Positions 38,478 to 48,936 of a stretch of 64,000 bases of DNA are shown one piece after another; position 1 is the stretch's first letter, and each line of letters opens with the position of its first letter. The translations under genes and the position numbers were made by a program. Source of the DNA: Pseudomonas sp. IAC-BECa141 (lineage in GTDB: Bacteria > Pseudomonadota > Gammaproteobacteria > Pseudomonadales > Pseudomonadaceae); the NCBI RefSeq assembly GCF_020544405.1, contig NZ_CP065410.1:4154001-4218000 (forward strand). Reading direction: 5' to 3'. Under the pieces are notes generated by a model, which saw only the letters and a list, made by a program, of their open reading frames with translations, was not told the origin of the DNA and searched no databases.

Positions 38478-38504
38478 CAAACACTTGTTTGAAACATACG
38501 TTTC
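38478..38504. promoter_or_regulatory. Two overlapping PsrA operators
   Basis: CAAAC-ACTT-GTTTG (38478-38491) and GAAAC-ATAC-GTTTC (38491-38504) share one base and both fit the PsrA consensus (G/C)AAAC-N2-4-GTTT(G/C), directly upstream of psrA. They would give autorepression. Confidence 0.88.
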
Positions 38505-38630
38505 AGCCTATGCCTTGTCAAGCCTGCCAGTTCGTTTTGGGAATGGTCGGTCAGATATTTAACCACAACAAGGACGCCACATTAATCAGCGTCGTCACTG
38601 ACCGTCCGGCGGCATGGCAAAAAAGGATCA

Positions 38631-38658
38631 TTGCCAAGCCCGCTTCACTGTATATAAT
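38631..38658 (+). promoter_or_regulatory. Sigma70 promoter of lexA-sulA
   Basis: TTGCCA (38631-38636) and TATAAT (38653-38658) are 16 bases apart. The -10 hexamer lies inside the first LexA box, so LexA would block initiation. Confidence 0.8.
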
Positions 38659-38682
38659 CCCAGTCACTGTATAAAAAGACAG
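38648..38682. promoter_or_regulatory. Tandem LexA (SOS) boxes
   Basis: CTGTATATAATCCCAG (38648-38663) and CTGTATAAAAAGACAG (38667-38682) both match CTG-N10-CAG, separated by three bases, just before lexA. Confidence 0.95.
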
Positions 38683-38692
38683 AGCGATCAAT

Positions 38693-39301
38693 ATGCTTAA
38701 GCTGACGCCACGCCAAGCCGAGATTCTGGCCTTTATCAAACGCTGCCTCGAAGACAACGGCTACCCGCCGACCCGCGCGGAAATCGCTCAGGAACTGGGT
38801 TTCAAATCGCCGAACGCGGCAGAAGAGCACCTCAAGGCGCTCGCCCGCAAAGGCGCGATCGAGATGACACCAGGCGCCTCTCGCGGTATTCGCATTCCCG
38901 GCTTCGAAGCCAAGGTCGACGAATCCACCCTGCCGATCATCGGCCGAGTGGCTGCCGGTGCGCCGATTCTTGCCCAGCAACACATCGAAGAATCCTGCAA
39001 CATCAATCCGGCCTTCTTTCATCCGCGCGCCGACTATCTGTTGCGCGTCCATGGCATGAGCATGAAGGACATCGGCATTTTCGACGGTGACCTGCTGGCG
39101 GTTCACACCACCCGCGAGGCACGCAACGGTCAGATCGTGGTTGCACGGATCGGCGACGAAGTCACCGTCAAACGCTTCAAGCGTGACGGCAGCAAAGTCT
39201 GGCTGATTGCCGAAAACCCCGAGTTTGCCCCTATCGAAGTCAACCTGAAAGACCAGGAACTGGTCATCGAAGGCTTGAGTGTCGGCGTCATCCGCCGCTA
39301 A
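38693..39301 (+). CDS. lexA: SOS repressor LexA
   Basis: This 202-residue repressor has an N-terminal winged helix, a cleavage site at Ala88-Gly89 (GRVAAGAP), and the protease dyad Ser123 (GMSMKD) and Lys160 (EVTVKRF). RecA-stimulated self-cleavage induces the SOS genes. Two LexA boxes and the sigma70 promoter lie immediately upstream. It is followed by sulA after 10 nt, the usual Pseudomonas lexA-sulA operon. Confidence 0.97.
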   Translation: MLKLTPRQAEILAFIKRCLEDNGYPPTRAEIAQELGFKSPNAAEEHLKALARKGAIEMTPGASRGIRIPGFEAKVDESTLPIIGRVAAGAPILAQQHIEESCNINPAFFHPRADYLLRVHGMSMKDIGIFDGDLLAVHTTREARNGQIVVARIGDEVTVKRFKRDGSKVWLIAENPEFAPIEVNLKDQELVIEGLSVGVIRR

Positions 39302-39311
39302 AGGAGGCTTT

Positions 39312-39785
39312 ATGCAGTTCCCACACGCACCTCAGCAAACACAACTGCCGTTGTTCGAAGCGTTTCTGGGGCAACCGCTCGCCCCCATCCTCAAGGATGT
39401 CGTCGAACGTCCGTGGAATACCGAACCCGAAGCCTTCAGCGAGCTTTCACTGCGCGGCGCGGCCGGGAACTGCCTGAGCCTGCTGGCCCCGATTCTTCGC
39501 GAACTGAGCGACGATCAGGACGCACGCTGGCTGACCCTGATTGCACCGCCTGCCAGCCTGACCCAGACTTGGCTGCGGGATGCCGGATTGAATCGCGAAC
39601 GCATCCTGCTGTTACAACCCCGTGGCGCTCAAAGCGCTCAGCAACTGGCCTGTGAAGCATTACGCCTGGGTCGCAGCCACACGGTCGTCACATGGTTGAA
39701 TCCACTGAGCGCAGGCGCACGGCAACAGTTGATCAGCGCCGCCCGCACCGGTGACGCTCAAAGCCTGAATATTCGCTTGGGGTGA
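39312..39785 (+). CDS. sulA: SOS cell-division inhibitor SulA
   Basis: The product has 157 residues from the ATG at 39312, preceded by the perfect ribosome site AAGGAGG (39301-39307). SulA binds FtsZ during the SOS response and blocks septation. The segment RWLTLIAPPASLTQTWLRDAGLN and the C-terminal NPLSAGARQQLISAAR are typical of the Pseudomonas SulA group. Co-transcribed with lexA. Confidence 0.93.
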   Translation: MQFPHAPQQTQLPLFEAFLGQPLAPILKDVVERPWNTEPEAFSELSLRGAAGNCLSLLAPILRELSDDQDARWLTLIAPPASLTQTWLRDAGLNRERILLLQPRGAQSAQQLACEALRLGRSHTVVTWLNPLSAGARQQLISAARTGDAQSLNIRLG

Positions 39786-39871
39786 TTCAGCAACAACGCG
39801 CGCCACGTAAAGCGCAGGGCTTCTCCAAGGATAGAGAAGCCGATCTGTAGCAGTAACTGACAGACAGCAGA

Positions 39872-40105
39872 TCAGTGAAGAACGCGCGGTCCCTCATCCT
39901 TGTCGAATTCGCCTTCAACCATACGCCCCGCCATTTGCACACCGACGCTCAACATCGCCTTGGCAATTTCAACGTGCTGGCCCTGCAGAAACGCCTTGGC
40001 ATCCTCGGAGAAATCCAGAGTCACCAGAGAACCCTCGTCCTCAGCCCTGCGCAGTTCGATTCGGCCGTCTGGTAGCTCGACAATTTCTAGAAAGGACGTT
40101 GGCAT
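39872..40105 (-). CDS. Small conserved protein, function unknown
   Basis: This 77-residue soluble protein begins MPTSFLEIVELPDGRIELRRAED, probably a small beta-rich domain followed by a helix (EIAKAMLSVGVQMAGRMV). It fits the short hypothetical protein found next to sulA in pseudomonads (PA3009 position). I do not recognise a function. It follows the gene at 40212-40736 on the same strand by 106 nt. Confidence 0.75.
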   Translation of the reverse strand: MPTSFLEIVELPDGRIELRRAEDEGSLVTLDFSEDAKAFLQGQHVEIAKAMLSVGVQMAGRMVEGEFDKDEGPRVLH

Positions 40106-40211
40106 ATAGGTCTGTTCTCCACGAAAGGCAGGGATTATATAGACATCATTCAGGCTTCGCTCGGGATCTTGACCAGCAGCACGCCTCTCGTCGCCGCCAG
40201 TCCAGAGCCCC

Positions 40212-40736
40212 TCAGCACTCGTTCAAGCCTTCACGGAAGCGGATCGCCAGCCCCTTGAGGTTCTGCCGCCAGCTCTCGAGCTCTTCGCGGCTCAGCTCTT
40301 CAACTGCCTCTTCCTCATCCAGACTCACCGCCTGAATCAACGGCTGCGTCACATCACCTTTCGGTTTATGTGGAACCCGAGGAGGCTGAAACAGCGCCGA
40401 GTGCGCAGCCAGCAATTTAGCCAGCCAGGTCTCTGAATTGCTTGCCAGCTCAATCATCTCTGCCAGCTCAGGGATGGCAATCGACTCCAGCACTTCGCGG
40501 GTCAACAAGGCTTCCGCCCGCGACGCATTGGCTTGCGGCAGACGATAGAAGCCCGCGATTTCATGACACAACCCCAACAATGCACCATAGAGATGAAACA
40601 GTGCGGACTCGCGCCCGGCCTGAATCAGCGCCAGCGAATTCATCGCCCGCCCCTCTTCGGCCCTGGCCAGCGCTTCCAGCGACAAACCCGCGAAATAGAT
40701 CTTCTGATTGGTACGGGTATAGAGTTCGTGGGCCAT
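40212..40736 (-). CDS. DUF6586-like conserved protein
   Basis: The product has 174 residues from the ATG at 40736 (GGAG nearby upstream), predicted largely helical and soluble. It begins MAHELYTRTNQKIYFAGLSLEAL and ends in a charged LSREELESWRQNLKGLA segment. It matches the small conserved protein at the PA3010 position beside topA; I believe this is DUF6586 but cannot confirm the family name. The function is unknown. It is separated from topA by a terminator. Confidence 0.75.
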   Translation of the reverse strand: MAHELYTRTNQKIYFAGLSLEALARAEEGRAMNSLALIQAGRESALFHLYGALLGLCHEIAGFYRLPQANASRAEALLTREVLESIAIPELAEMIELASNSETWLAKLLAAHSALFQPPRVPHKPKGDVTQPLIQAVSLDEEEAVEELSREELESWRQNLKGLAIRFREGLNEC

Positions 40737-40820
40737 GTCGGCACTCTCCACAACGAAATAATTGCTTCACACAGGCCGGACAGTGTCATGGATCAGCCGA
40801 TCCGACCGCAAGCATTAAAC

Positions 40821-40863
40821 AAAAAGGCCGCATGAAAACCCGAAGGTTGTCATGCGGCCTTTT
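40821..40863 (-). terminator. Terminator of topA
   Basis: AAAAGGCCGCATG pairs with CATGCGGCCTTTT (13 bp), with an inner AACC/GGTT pairing and a T-run on the minus strand, just past the topA stop. Confidence 0.9.
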
Positions 40864-40907
40864 GAATTGAAGATGCCCGATCAGCGCACCTTCAGTTCAG
40901 CGTTTGC

Positions 40908-43538
40908 TCAAGCCTTGGCTTTTGCCGGACGCTTGTCTTCGACCGTCCACTTGCCACCATCGAAGAACGCTTTCCAGCCTGTTGGCTTGCCGTCGACTTC
41001 GGTCTGAACGTATTGTTCCTTGGTCTTGCGGCTGTAGCGGATCACGGCTGGCAAGCCATCCGGATCCTTCTGCGGCGCTTCGCACAGGAAGTGGTACTTC
41101 GGATCGATTTCGTCCTTGTGCGGCAGAATCTCGATCACCAGCGGAGCACGGGTCTCGCGGTTTTTCGGGAACTGGCTGGCCGCCAGGAACAGGCCGGACG
41201 CACCGTCGCGCAGAATGTAGGTGTCATTGACCTTCTCGCATTTCAGCTCGGGCATCTTCACCGGATCCATCTTCGGCGGCGCCGCATCACCGCTTTTCAG
41301 CAGTTTGCGGGTGTTCTTGCACGTCGGGTTGGTACAACCGAAGAACTTGCCGAAACGGCCGGTCTTGAGCTGCATCTCGCTGCCGCACTTGTCGCACTCC
41401 AGGCTCGGGCCTTCGTAGCCCTTGATGCGATAGCTGCCTTCTTCGATTTCGTAGCCGGCGCAATCCGGGTTGTTACCGCAGATGTGCAGCTTGCGTTTCT
41501 CGTCGAGCAGGTAGGCGTCCATTGCTGTACTGCAGATCGGGCAACGATGCTTGCCGCGCAGTACCAGGGATTCCGACTCACCCTCGTCATCCGCAGCGAT
41601 TTCATCGCCCGGCACCAGGTTGACGGTGGCCTTGCAGCGCTCTTTCGGCGGCAGGCTGTAACCCGAGCAGCCGAGGAACACGCCAGTCGACGCAGTACGA
41701 ATCTGCATCGGACGGCCGCAGGTGGTGCACGGAATATCGGTCATCACCGGCTGGTTGGCACGCATGCCGGCTTCCGGATTCTCCGCCACTTCAAGTTTTT
41801 TCTTGAAGTCGCCGTAGAACTCGTCCAGCACGTTCTTCCAATCGCGCTCGCCCTGCGCCACGTCATCGAGGTTCTCTTCCATGCCGGCGGTGAAACCGTA
41901 GTCCATGAGGTTCGAGAAGCTTTCAGACAGACGCTCGGTAACGATATCGCCCATCTTTTCCGAATAGAAACGACGGTTGTGCAGGGTCACATAGCCGCGA
42001 TCCTGAATGGTCGAGATGATCGCTGCGTAAGTCGAAGGACGACCGATGCCGCGCTTTTCCATTTCCTTCACCAGGCTGGCTTCCGAATAACGGGCCGGCG
42101 GCTTGGTGAAGTGCTGGGACGGATCGAGCTTGATCAGCTTCATCACGTCGCCCTGCGCCATGTCCGGCAGAACGTCATCGTCACCAGGCTTGGTGATTTG
42201 CGGCAGCACGCGGGTGTAACCATCGAACTTCAGAATGCGGCCCTTGGCGCGCAGCTCGAAGTCGCCGGCAGCGACGCTGACGGTGGTCGACAGGTATTGC
42301 GCCGGCAGCATCTGGCAAGCCAGGAACTGGCGCCAGATCAGCTCGTAAAGGCGCTCAGCGTCGCGCTCCATGCCGGCCAGCTTGGCTGGCGTGGTGTTGG
42401 CGTCAGATGGACGAATCGCTTCGTGAGCCTCTTGTGCGCCTTCCTTGCTGCTGTAGACGTTCGGCGACTCCGGCAGGTATTTCTTGCCGAACTCGGTTTC
42501 GATGTAATCGCGCGCCATCGCCACGGCATCGGCCGAGAGGTTGGTCGAGTCGGTACGCATATAGGTGATGTAGCCGGCTTCGTAGAGACGCTGGGCCATC
42601 ATCATGGTTTTCTTCACACCGAAGCCCAGCCGATTGCTCGCGGCCTGCTGCAGTGTGGAAGTAATGAACGGTGCCGACGGCTTGCTGCTGGTCGGTTTGT
42701 CTTCACGCTTGACGATGCTGTAGCTCGAGGACTTGAGCTTCTCCAGCGCGGCCGTCGCCTGCGCTTCGTTCAACGGCTTGAAGGCTTCGCCTTTCTCGCG
42801 AGCGACTTCGAAACGCACGGTCGAACCTTTGGCAGTGCCAAGGTCGGCATGTACTTCCCAGTACTCTTCCGGGTTGAACGCGCGGATCTCACGCTCACGC
42901 TCGACCACCAGTTTCACGGCAACCGATTGCACGCGACCGGCGGACAGGCCACGGGCGATCTTCGCCCACAACAGCGGCGAGACCATGTAGCCGACGACGC
43001 GGTCGAGGAAGCGACGAGCCTGCTGTGCATTCACTCGATCGATGTCGAGTTCGCCCGGCTCCGAGAAGGCTTCCTGAATCGCCTTCTTGGTGATTTCGTT
43101 GAACACCACACGCTTGTAGCGGCTGTCATCACCACCGATGGCTTCGCGCAGGTGCCAGGCAATGGCTTCCCCCTCGCGATCCAAGTCGGTTGCGAGATAG
43201 ATGGTGTCAGCATCCTTGGCGAGCCGGCGCAGCTCTTCGATGACTTTTTCCTTGCCCGGGAGGATCTCGTACTTGGCTTTCCAGCCGTGCTCGGGATCGA
43301 CGCCCATGCGCGAGACCAGCTGCTTGCGTGCCTTCTCTTTCGGCGACAGCGCTGGCGCTTCGCCCGCAGCAGCCTTGCCGCGCTTGGCGGCTGGCTCCTT
43401 GCTGGCGCTAGCCGAACCGCTGGTGGGCAGGTCTCGGATATGGCCGATACTCGACTTCACCACGTATTGGTTGCCCAGATACTTGTTGATGGTCTTGGCC
43501 TTAGCCGGGGATTCCACAATGACCAGCGATTTGCCCAT
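40908..43538 (-). CDS. topA: DNA topoisomerase I
   Basis: This 876-residue type IA topoisomerase relaxes negative supercoils. The TOPRIM domain begins [13 protein letters not shown], the active-site Tyr lies in [14 protein letters not shown] (about residue 320), and three C-terminal zinc-binding modules carry [16 protein letters not shown] and CDKCGSEM plus their partner Cys pairs, with a further DNA-binding tail. Length is typical for Pseudomonas. It is monocistronic, with a near-consensus promoter upstream and its own terminator. Confidence 0.97.
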   Translation of the reverse strand: MGKSLVIVESPAKAKTINKYLGNQYVVKSSIGHIRDLPTSGSASASKEPAAKRGKAAAGEAPALSPKEKARKQLVSRMGVDPEHGWKAKYEILPGKEKVIEELRRLAKDADTIYLATDLDREGEAIAWHLREAIGGDDSRYKRVVFNEITKKAIQEAFSEPGELDIDRVNAQQARRFLDRVVGYMVSPLLWAKIARGLSAGRVQSVAVKLVVEREREIRAFNPEEYWEVHADLGTAKGSTVRFEVAREKGEAFKPLNEAQATAALEKLKSSSYSIVKREDKPTSSKPSAPFITSTLQQAASNRLGFGVKKTMMMAQRLYEAGYITYMRTDSTNLSADAVAMARDYIETEFGKKYLPESPNVYSSKEGAQEAHEAIRPSDANTTPAKLAGMERDAERLYELIWRQFLACQMLPAQYLSTTVSVAAGDFELRAKGRILKFDGYTRVLPQITKPGDDDVLPDMAQGDVMKLIKLDPSQHFTKPPARYSEASLVKEMEKRGIGRPSTYAAIISTIQDRGYVTLHNRRFYSEKMGDIVTERLSESFSNLMDYGFTAGMEENLDDVAQGERDWKNVLDEFYGDFKKKLEVAENPEAGMRANQPVMTDIPCTTCGRPMQIRTASTGVFLGCSGYSLPPKERCKATVNLVPGDEIAADDEGESESLVLRGKHRCPICSTAMDAYLLDEKRKLHICGNNPDCAGYEIEEGSYRIKGYEGPSLECDKCGSEMQLKTGRFGKFFGCTNPTCKNTRKLLKSGDAAPPKMDPVKMPELKCEKVNDTYILRDGASGLFLAASQFPKNRETRAPLVIEILPHKDEIDPKYHFLCEAPQKDPDGLPAVIRYSRKTKEQYVQTEVDGKPTGWKAFFDGGKWTVEDKRPAKAKA

Positions 43539-43598
43539 GGATCAGAAAATTCCTGAATTCTAGAAGTGAAAGGCGGTTGGCGCCTGACGCGGCACCGC

Positions 43599-43627
43599 TA
43601 TATATAGTGGCTACAAGGTGAGGTCAA
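43599..43627 (-). promoter_or_regulatory. Sigma70 promoter of topA
   Basis: On the minus strand TTGACC (43622-43627) and TATATA (43599-43604) are exactly 17 bases apart, about 60 nt before the topA start. Confidence 0.8.
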
Positions 43628-43652
43628 GCGCAGGGTTTTGCGCGCACTCGCC

Positions 43653-43889
43653 TTACGGCTTCGAAAAAAGGCTCGGTTCGGCTTGCACCAAAGCAAAGCG
43701 TGGGACCTGCTCCCCGTCAACCTCGACCGACTCCAGGAACATGCTCAAGGGACGTACCCAGAAGCCGTAATCGCCATACAGGGCTTGGTAAAAGACCACT
43801 TCTTCTTCGGTCTCCGAATGCCGCGCGACACTGAATACGCGGTACTGCGGACCTTTGTAATGTTGGTAGAGCCCAGGTTGTATCGGCAT
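43653..43889 (-). CDS. DUF1653 small protein
   Basis: The product has 78 residues from the ATG at 43889 (GAGTGAGGG upstream; an in-frame TTG at 43907 is rejected). GLYQHYKGPQYRV and the WVRPLSMFLE region belong to the small all-beta DUF1653 family. Function unknown. It lies between fadA and topA on the same strand. Confidence 0.85.
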   Translation of the reverse strand: MPIQPGLYQHYKGPQYRVFSVARHSETEEEVVFYQALYGDYGFWVRPLSMFLESVEVDGEQVPRFALVQAEPSLFSKP

Positions 43890-43940
43890 GCTTCGGCCCT
43901 CACTCAAATTTTTTCAAAATAAAAACAAAAATAAGTCCGC

Positions 43941-43970
43941 AAAAACAAAAACCGGGGCACTTGGCCCCGG
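43941..43970 (-). terminator. Terminator of fadA
   Basis: The stem CCGGGGC/GCCCCGG, with AAAAACAAAAA on the plus strand giving a U-rich tail on the minus strand, directly follows the fadA stop. Confidence 0.85.
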
Positions 43971-43988
43971 CTTCCATCGACGAGACGC

Positions 43989-45179
<1,191 letters not shown>

Positions 45180-45193
45180 CTAGTTGGGGGCGC

Positions 45194-47341
45194 TTAACCG
45201 AAGAAGCTCTGGCCGTTCTTGGCCATTTCGCGCAGCTTCGCGGTCGGGTGGTACAGCGCGCCCAAATCAGCGTACTGGTCGGCCAGGGCAACGAACTCGG
45301 CAACACCGACCGAGTCGATGTAGCGCAGCGCACCGCCACGGAATGGAGGGAAACCAATACCGTAAACCAGACCCATGTCGGCTTCGGCGGCGGTTTCAAC
45401 GATGCCGTCTTCCAGGCAACGCACGGTTTCCAGGCACAGCGGGATCATCATCCAGTTGATGATGTCTTCGTCAGTGACTTCTCGCTGCTCGTAGATGATC
45501 GGCTTGAGCACTTCCAGCACCGACGGATCGGCGACTTTCTTCTGCTTGCCTTTCTTGTCGGCCTCGTAGGCATAGAAGCCCTTGCCGTTCTTCTGGCCCA
45601 GACGCTTGGCTTCGTAAAGCACGTCGATGGCCGAGCGACGGTCGTCCTTCATGCGATCCGGGAAGCCTTCGGCCATCACGTCACGACCATGGTGACCGGT
45701 GTCGATGCCGACCACGTCCATCAGGTACGCCGGGCCCATCGGCCAGCCGAATTTTTCCATGATCTTGTCGATACGGACGAAATCCACACCGGCGCTGACC
45801 AGCTTGGCGAAACCACCAAAGTACGGGAACAGTACGCGGTTGACCAGGAAGCCCGGGCAGTCGTTGACGACGATCGGGTTCTTGCCCATTTTCTTGGCGT
45901 AGGCAACGGTGGTGGCAATCGCCTGCTCGCTGGACTTCTCGCCGCGGATCACTTCCACCAGCGGCATCATGTGCACCGGGTTGAAGAAGTGCATGCCGAC
46001 GAAGTTTTCCGGACGCTTGAGCGCCTTGGCCAGCAGGCTGATGGAAATGGTCGAGGTGTTGGACGCGAGGATGGTGTCCTCTTTGACCTTCTCTTCGACT
46101 TCCGCCAGAACGGCTTGCTTGACCTTCGGATTCTCGACCACGGCTTCAACAACCAGGTCGACGTGCCCGAAATCGCCGTAGGACAGGGTCGGACGAATGC
46201 CGTTGAGCACTTCAGCCATTTTCGCGGCGGTCATGCGGCCTTTATCAACGCGGCCAACCAGCAGCTTGGCGGCTTCAGCCAGACCTTGCTCGATGCCGTG
46301 CTCGTTGATGTCCTTCATCAGGATCGGCGTACCTTTGGAAGCCGACTGATAGGCGATACCGCCACCCATGATGCCGGCGCCCAGTACGGCAGCCTGCTTC
46401 ACGTCCTTGGCGATTTCGTCGTAGGCCTTGGCCTTTTTCTTCAGCTCCTGATCGTTCAGGAACAGACCGATCAAACTCTGCGCGGCAGAGGTCTTGGCCA
46501 GCTTCACGAAACCTGCTGCTTCGACTTCCAGCGCCTTGTCGCGGCCGAAGTTCGCGGCTTTCTGGATGGTCTTGATCGCTTCAACCGGGGCCGGGTAGTT
46601 CGGACCCGCCTGGCCAGCCACGAAACCTTTGGCAGTTTCGAAGGCCATCATTTGTTCAATGGCGTTCAGCTTGAGCTTTTCCAGCTTAGGCTGGCGCTTG
46701 GCCTTAAAGTCGAACTCGCCGGAGACGGCGCGCTTGATCAGCTCAAGGGCGGCATCGTGCAGTTTTTCAGGAGCAACCACGGCATCGACGGCGCCGACCT
46801 TCAGCGCGTCCTCAGGACGGTTTTCCTTGCCGGCGGCAATCCACTCGATGGCGTTGTCGGCACCGATCAGGCGCGGCAGACGAACGGTACCACCGAAGCC
46901 CGGGTAGATGCCCAGCTTGACTTCCGGCAGACCGATCTTGGCCTTGGTCGACATGACGCGGTAGTCCGCTGCCAGGCACATTTCCAGACCGCCACCCAGG
47001 GCGATGCCGTTGATCGCGGCTACGGTCGGAACGTTGAGGTCTTCGAAATCGCTGAAGATCTTGTTGGCTTCGAGATTGCCAGCAACCAGCTCGGCATCCG
47101 GCAGCTTGAAGTTGTCGACAAATTCGGTGATGTCGGCGCCGACGATGAACACGTCCTTGCCACTGCTGACGATCACGCCCTTGATCGAAGCATCTGCCTT
47201 GATGGTGTCTACGGCCTGACGCAGTTCGTTCAGGGTAAGACGGTTGAACTTGTTGACGGACTCACCCTTGAGGTCGAATTTCAATTCGACGATGCCACTT
47301 TCAAGAGCTTTAACCGTGATGGCTTTACCTTCGTAAATCAT
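45194..47341 (-). CDS. fadB: Fatty-acid oxidation complex alpha subunit (FadB)
   Basis: The product has 715 residues from the ATG at 47341 (GGAG upstream). The N-terminal enoyl-CoA hydratase/isomerase domain (about 1-190) has [18 protein letters not shown], and the C-terminal 3-hydroxyacyl-CoA dehydrogenase has the NAD motif [14 protein letters not shown] (about 317-330) and [16 protein letters not shown]. First gene of fadBA; a PsrA-like site lies about 165-180 nt upstream of the start. An upstream extension to 47494 is unsupported. Confidence 0.97.
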   Translation of the reverse strand: MIYEGKAITVKALESGIVELKFDLKGESVNKFNRLTLNELRQAVDTIKADASIKGVIVSSGKDVFIVGADITEFVDNFKLPDAELVAGNLEANKIFSDFEDLNVPTVAAINGIALGGGLEMCLAADYRVMSTKAKIGLPEVKLGIYPGFGGTVRLPRLIGADNAIEWIAAGKENRPEDALKVGAVDAVVAPEKLHDAALELIKRAVSGEFDFKAKRQPKLEKLKLNAIEQMMAFETAKGFVAGQAGPNYPAPVEAIKTIQKAANFGRDKALEVEAAGFVKLAKTSAAQSLIGLFLNDQELKKKAKAYDEIAKDVKQAAVLGAGIMGGGIAYQSASKGTPILMKDINEHGIEQGLAEAAKLLVGRVDKGRMTAAKMAEVLNGIRPTLSYGDFGHVDLVVEAVVENPKVKQAVLAEVEEKVKEDTILASNTSTISISLLAKALKRPENFVGMHFFNPVHMMPLVEVIRGEKSSEQAIATTVAYAKKMGKNPIVVNDCPGFLVNRVLFPYFGGFAKLVSAGVDFVRIDKIMEKFGWPMGPAYLMDVVGIDTGHHGRDVMAEGFPDRMKDDRRSAIDVLYEAKRLGQKNGKGFYAYEADKKGKQKKVADPSVLEVLKPIIYEQREVTDEDIINWMMIPLCLETVRCLEDGIVETAAEADMGLVYGIGFPPFRGGALRYIDSVGVAEFVALADQYADLGALYHPTAKLREMAKNGQSFFG

Positions 47342-47504
47342 CAACTGATCTCCACGATATGGAAGCTGAACAGTACACGTCGGACGCAGGCAAATGGCTC
47401 GGCAGGACGTTTTTTCGTCGATGCTGACACCCATCCACCCGGCACACCCGCCAACGCGATAGTCGGGATTCTGTAGGAGCAGTCTGCAATACAAACGCTC
47501 AATT

Positions 47505-47518
47505 CATACGCCCGTTTG
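47505..47518. promoter_or_regulatory. PsrA-like operator of fadBA
   Basis: CATAC-GCCC-GTTTG, within TTCATACGCCCGTTTGAT, matches the PsrA consensus with one mismatch in the left arm, at the expected location upstream of fadB. Confidence 0.6.
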
Positions 47519-47689
47519 ATTTGGGTACGCCACCTTCACGGAATTTCCGACAATTGTCAATCGCCCTAAATACGGGTTGAAATGCGACTTTGCGGTCATT
47601 TCCGTAGGACGCAGCCCGGCCACACACGCTCGCATGTGAGGGCATTCATAAGATTAATAGTTAGAAAATTCGCCCTAATTCACCGCAAG

Positions 47690-47830
47690 CCTTGTTTAAC
47701 AGGCTACGCTGGCTGGACTACGAAGGAAAACGGGCGCACGTTTGCTGACCGGATCACACCGGATCAACGCCAAAAAGAATTTCCGGCCTGCCTGGCCAAC
47801 CCCGCCCGATGAATCATGTCGGGCTTTTTA
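47690..47830 (+). ncRNA. Candidate small RNA upstream of fadB
   Basis: A plus-strand region with CCGGATC repeated (47753-47770 region), GGCCTGCCTGGCC and a 3' terminator, lacking a convincing ORF. The 5' end is undefined. Existence is inferred from the terminator. Confidence 0.35.
47804..47830 (+). terminator. Plus-strand intrinsic terminator
   Basis: GCCCGA (47804-47809) pairs with TCGGGC (47819-47824), followed by TTTTTA on the plus strand only. Neither flanking gene is transcribed on the plus strand. Confidence 0.8.
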
Positions 47831-47881
47831 TTGCGCGTCTGCCAGACGTTTCGCACCGTTGCAGCGCGAAAAGTCCGAGAG

Positions 47882-48319
47882 TCATGCCAGCGCTTTGAGC
47901 GTTGCATCGATTTCCAGCAAAACCGACGCGTCACCCTTCTCGCCCCAATAGAGCGCAATCATCTGCTTGTCGGCTTCGACCTTGAAAACGTTGCCCGGCA
48001 ATTTTTCGAAATGATTCATCAGCAGCGGATCTTCACAGACTTCCTGCCACTGATTGACCCACACGCCCGGAGATTTCTGCCAATAGGTCCAGCACACCGG
48101 CTGCTTGCCACGCCGTGGCCGATGGTATTGCGCACACGGGTTTGGCGGCTCCTGGCTCAGCCAATGTGGCCACTCCTGCGGCGCCAGTTGCATGGCCAGC
48201 CCGATACGTCGGGCCTCCGTGCGCAAGGCTATCCGTCCACTTTGTGCACGGGACGGACGCAACCACGCCAGCGGACTCAACACCACCAGCAGGATTGACA
48301 CCACCAGCCAGACCGTCAT
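47882..48319 (-). CDS. Conserved membrane-anchored protein, function unknown
   Basis: The product has 145 residues from the ATG at 48319 (GGGAGTAGAG upstream). One N-terminal helix (about 4-20) anchors it, and the rest is soluble, with three Cys and several Trp residues. No motif that I know. It resembles the hypothetical gene near faoA/usp in other pseudomonads. Divergent from the universal stress protein gene. Confidence 0.7.
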   Translation of the reverse strand: MTVWLVVSILLVVLSPLAWLRPSRAQSGRIALRTEARRIGLAMQLAPQEWPHWLSQEPPNPCAQYHRPRRGKQPVCWTYWQKSPGVWVNQWQEVCEDPLLMNHFEKLPGNVFKVEADKQMIALYWGEKGDASVLLEIDATLKALA

Positions 48320-48422
48320 ATCTCTACTCCCGAATTTGAACGAGCCCATTGCGTCACTTTGGAACCAATGCGCTTGAAACCAGCCATACTTAACAATATT
48401 GATCCCTCACGAGGAGCACCTC

Positions 48423-48860
48423 ATGCCCTACCACCATATTCTGGTCGCCGTAGATCTGACCGAAGAGTGCGACCCTGTGATCCACCGCGCCCGAGAGCTG
48501 TCGGTGAGCAATGGCGCCAAGCTGTCGCTGGTGCATATCGTCGAACCGATGGCCATGGCCTTTGGTGGCGACGTGCCGATGGATCTGTCACAACTGCAAC
48601 AACAGCAGTTCGATCAAGCCAAGGAACGCCTGGAACGCCTGAAACACAAGTACACCGAGCTCGAAGGCGCCAACTGCCACCTGACCTACGGCCAGCCGCG
48701 TCAGGAGATCCACCACTTCGCCAAGGAACAGGGCTGCGACCTGATCGTGGTCGGCAGCCATGGCCGACACGGTCTGGCACTGCTGCTGGGTTCGACCGCC
48801 AATGACGTGCTGCACGGCGCACCTTGCGACGTGCTGGCGGTGCATCTGGTCAAACGCTGA
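48423..48860 (+). CDS. Universal stress protein, UspA family
   Basis: The product has 145 residues from the ATG at 48423 (GAGGAG upstream). Start YHHILVAVDLTEE and C-terminal VVGSHGRHGLALLLGSTANDVLHGAPCDVLAV include the G-x2-G-x9-G(S/T) ATP-binding motif. Usp proteins accumulate under stress and starvation. Monocistronic, with a strong shared terminator. Confidence 0.92.
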   Translation: MPYHHILVAVDLTEECDPVIHRARELSVSNGAKLSLVHIVEPMAMAFGGDVPMDLSQLQQQQFDQAKERLERLKHKYTELEGANCHLTYGQPRQEIHHFAKEQGCDLIVVGSHGRHGLALLLGSTANDVLHGAPCDVLAVHLVKR

Positions 48861-48882
48861 TCCCACTCACTTATGAAAAACC

Positions 48883-48921
48883 AAAAAAGCCCGGCGCCCA
48901 TCACTGGACGCCGGGCTTTTT
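48883..48921. terminator. Bidirectional terminator, usp / uup
   Basis: AAAAGCCCGGCG (48885-48896) pairs with CGCCGGGCTTTT (48909-48920), with A/T tracts on both sides. Confidence 0.9.
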
Positions 48922-48936
48922 AATGCCTGGAAACAA

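Larger units (their letters stand above)
47342..47881. other. Intergenic region fadB to conserved protein
   Basis: 540 bases without a supported protein gene. It holds the fadBA promoter and PsrA-like site in the left third and a plus-strand terminator (47804-47830) on the right, implying an unannotated plus-strand transcript in between. Confidence 0.6.

Noticed and set aside
39818..39841. GGCTTCTC/GAGAAGCC hairpin after sulA as a terminator
   Set aside because: The stem is perfect but there is no T-run on either strand, so I did not call it.
39845..39870. LexA-like CTG/CAG spacing near the end of sulA
   Set aside because: No CTG-N10-CAG match with the right spacing was found.
41013..43556. 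Open frame of 847 codons on the plus strand
   Set aside because: It lies antisense to topA across nearly its whole length, lacks recognisable domains and is rich in His, Gln, Arg and Leu as expected for reverse-complement coding DNA of high GC.
45248..47476. Open frame of 742 codons on the plus strand
   Set aside because: Antisense to fadB, with the same composition artefact and no ribosome site.
47582..47812. Open frame of 76 codons on the plus strand beside fadB
   Set aside because: It runs into the stem of the plus-strand terminator, has an Arg-rich composition and no ribosome site; a non-coding transcript is preferred.
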